Program-made: the position numbers and the translations under genes
NCBI GenBank assembly: GCA_902795765.1
Contig: CADBMQ010000058.1
Location: forward strand, 1-7,349
DNA length: 7,349 nucleotides
DNA from: Oscillospiraceae bacterium
Lineage (GTDB): Bacteria; Bacillota; Clostridia; Oscillospirales; Acutalibacteraceae
Direction of reading: 5' to 3'
The notes under the pieces: model-generated
What the model was told of the DNA's origin: nothing
What the model saw: the letters and a program-made list of their open reading frames with translations, nothing else
Databases searched by the model: none
In this document: positions 6,685 through 7,349 of the stretch, piece after piece
How the letters are laid out: each line of letters starts with the position of its first letter
Position numbering within the stretch: position 1 is the first letter of the stretch

Positions 6685-7349
6685 ATGAAGAAATTCAGAA
6701 AAATCACGGCAATCTTGGCAACACTTGCATTGTTGTTCGGTGTGCTTGGTAGCGTTCCGATGGTAGCACAGGCGGATACGACTACATTGTTGTACGATTT
6801 TGACAGCGAAACCACTGGCGAAGATGTTGATTTGAGTTATGTTACGAGACATAATACAAGAATTAGTGTAGTGGAAAATGTTCATGCTGGCTCTTCGGGC
6901 AAAAGCTTGTTGATTCGTTCTGTGAACGGTGGTTGGAATCCTAAGGATTATAATATTGGATGTAAAACTTTTGTAGAAGTCAAAATTGCGGGTAAATACA
7001 CAGGCAATTTAAGCGGTATCAGTTTTGAAGAAAGAAATAGTGGTGAAAACAATGATAATACTTATTTTTCTTATGGTATTAAAACAACAGACGGGAAATA
7101 TTATGTTGCCAAAACGCCTACACGAAATAAAGATTTTGGCACTCATACCATAAGCAGTTCTACAAAATTGTATGAGATGAATCCTAATCAGAATTTGTTC
7201 TATACAACTGAGCCTGCAACAAGTTATTATTTAGGTAATCAGATTCCGTGGTCTAATGTAGATTCGGTAACAATGTTAACTTTTGCAAATCATGAGGAAT
7301 TATATGTCCATTATATAGATAATATTAGAGTAACGACTGCTGGTCCCAC
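6685..7349 (+). CDS. Secreted protein with probable carbohydrate-binding-like beta-sandwich domain, 3' truncated by window end
   Basis: An open frame of 221 codons with no stop before the right edge. The start is secure: an in-frame TAA lies at 6661-6663 and GAGGAAG (6669-6675) precedes the ATG. Residues 1-30 form a classical Sec signal peptide: MKKFRK, a hydrophobic core (about 8-24), and a cleavage site after AQA (28-30), followed by DTTTLLYDFDSE. The mature part is rich in Asn, Ser, Thr, Tyr and Gly. It opens with YDFDSETTGE (37-46), has GKSLLIR (72-78) and ends with LYVHYIDNIRV (206-216). The DFD opening, the GxSLxI strand and the closing IDNI strand recur in galactose-binding-like and CBM-type jelly-roll modules of extracellular enzymes; this is inference from pattern, not a family assignment. 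The single Cys (C93) and absence of a lipobox argue against a lipoprotein. Codons (TTG/TTA Leu, AGA Arg, no CTC) differ from gdhA. The catalytic or anchoring part, if any, is downstream. Confidence 0.85.
   Translation, partial: MKKFRKITAILATLALLFGVLGSVPMVAQADTTTLLYDFDSETTGEDVDLSYVTRHNTRISVVENVHAGSSGKSLLIRSVNGGWNPKDYNIGCKTFVEVKIAGKYTGNLSGISFEERNSGENNDNTYFSYGIKTTDGKYYVAKTPTRNKDFGTHTISSSTKLYEMNPNQNLFYTTEPATSYYLGNQIPWSNVDSVTMLTFANHEELYVHYIDNIRVTTAGP

Noticed and set aside
6571..6885. 104-codon minus-strand frame over the leader and signal peptide of the secreted gene
   Set aside because: It is antisense to a clear signal peptide, is Cys/Lys/Tyr-rich with no motif, and has no ribosome binding site. 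The plus-strand gene has an in-frame upstream stop, a ribosome binding site and a signal sequence.

Overview
The window looks like an ordinary chromosomal piece from a low-to-moderate GC Firmicute, most likely class Clostridia. I infer this from the adjacent pth-mfd pair, purine-rich AAGGAG-type ribosome binding sites, consensus sigma-A promoters (several with an extended -10 TGn), A-tract-rich upstream regions, and a hexameric-type glutamate dehydrogenase whose residue numbering matches the clostridial enzyme family. The genus cannot be fixed from the sequence alone.

Layout, left to right. On the minus strand, the first 39 codons of an ammonia-dependent NAD synthetase (nadE) run off the left edge. 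It has its own extended -10 promoter and is preceded by a perfect 12-bp hairpin that overlaps the end of the next gene. Then come mfd (transcription-repair coupling factor, 1147 aa) and pth (peptidyl-tRNA hydrolase, 200 aa), 15 bp apart and reading leftward as an operon from a near-perfect promoter at 4289-4317. Upstream of that, also on the minus strand, is tspO, a five-helix membrane protein of the TspO/MBR family. There is no recognisable terminator between tspO and the pth promoter, so some read-through is plausible.

From 4791 to 5017 a divergent regulatory region separates tspO from gdhA on the plus strand. It contains 10-bp-phased A-tracts, a TTTACA-17-TATAAT promoter and a small hairpin abutting the gdhA ribosome binding site. 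gdhA (443 aa, probably NADP-type glutamate dehydrogenase) is intact and ends in a strong intrinsic terminator.

From 6400 to 6684 is an AT-rich non-coding region with two candidate promoters, an inverted repeat, exact 10-bp tandem repeats and a leader containing several palindromes. It leads into a plus-strand gene starting at 6685 and still open at the right edge. That gene encodes a secreted protein with a clear signal peptide and a probable beta-sandwich, carbohydrate-binding-like domain. Its codon use differs from gdhA.

The genes serve separate housekeeping roles: NAD synthesis, transcription-coupled repair, peptidyl-tRNA recycling, tetrapyrrole or stress-related membrane function, and nitrogen assimilation. 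I see no CRISPR array, mobile element, tRNA or rRNA, and no convincing new multi-gene system. The least explained parts are the truncated secreted gene with its structured leader, and the hairpin that couples the mfd end to the nadE promoter. Three of the genes (pth, gdhA, tspO) have longer in-frame extensions that I reject in favour of starts with proper ribosome binding sites.
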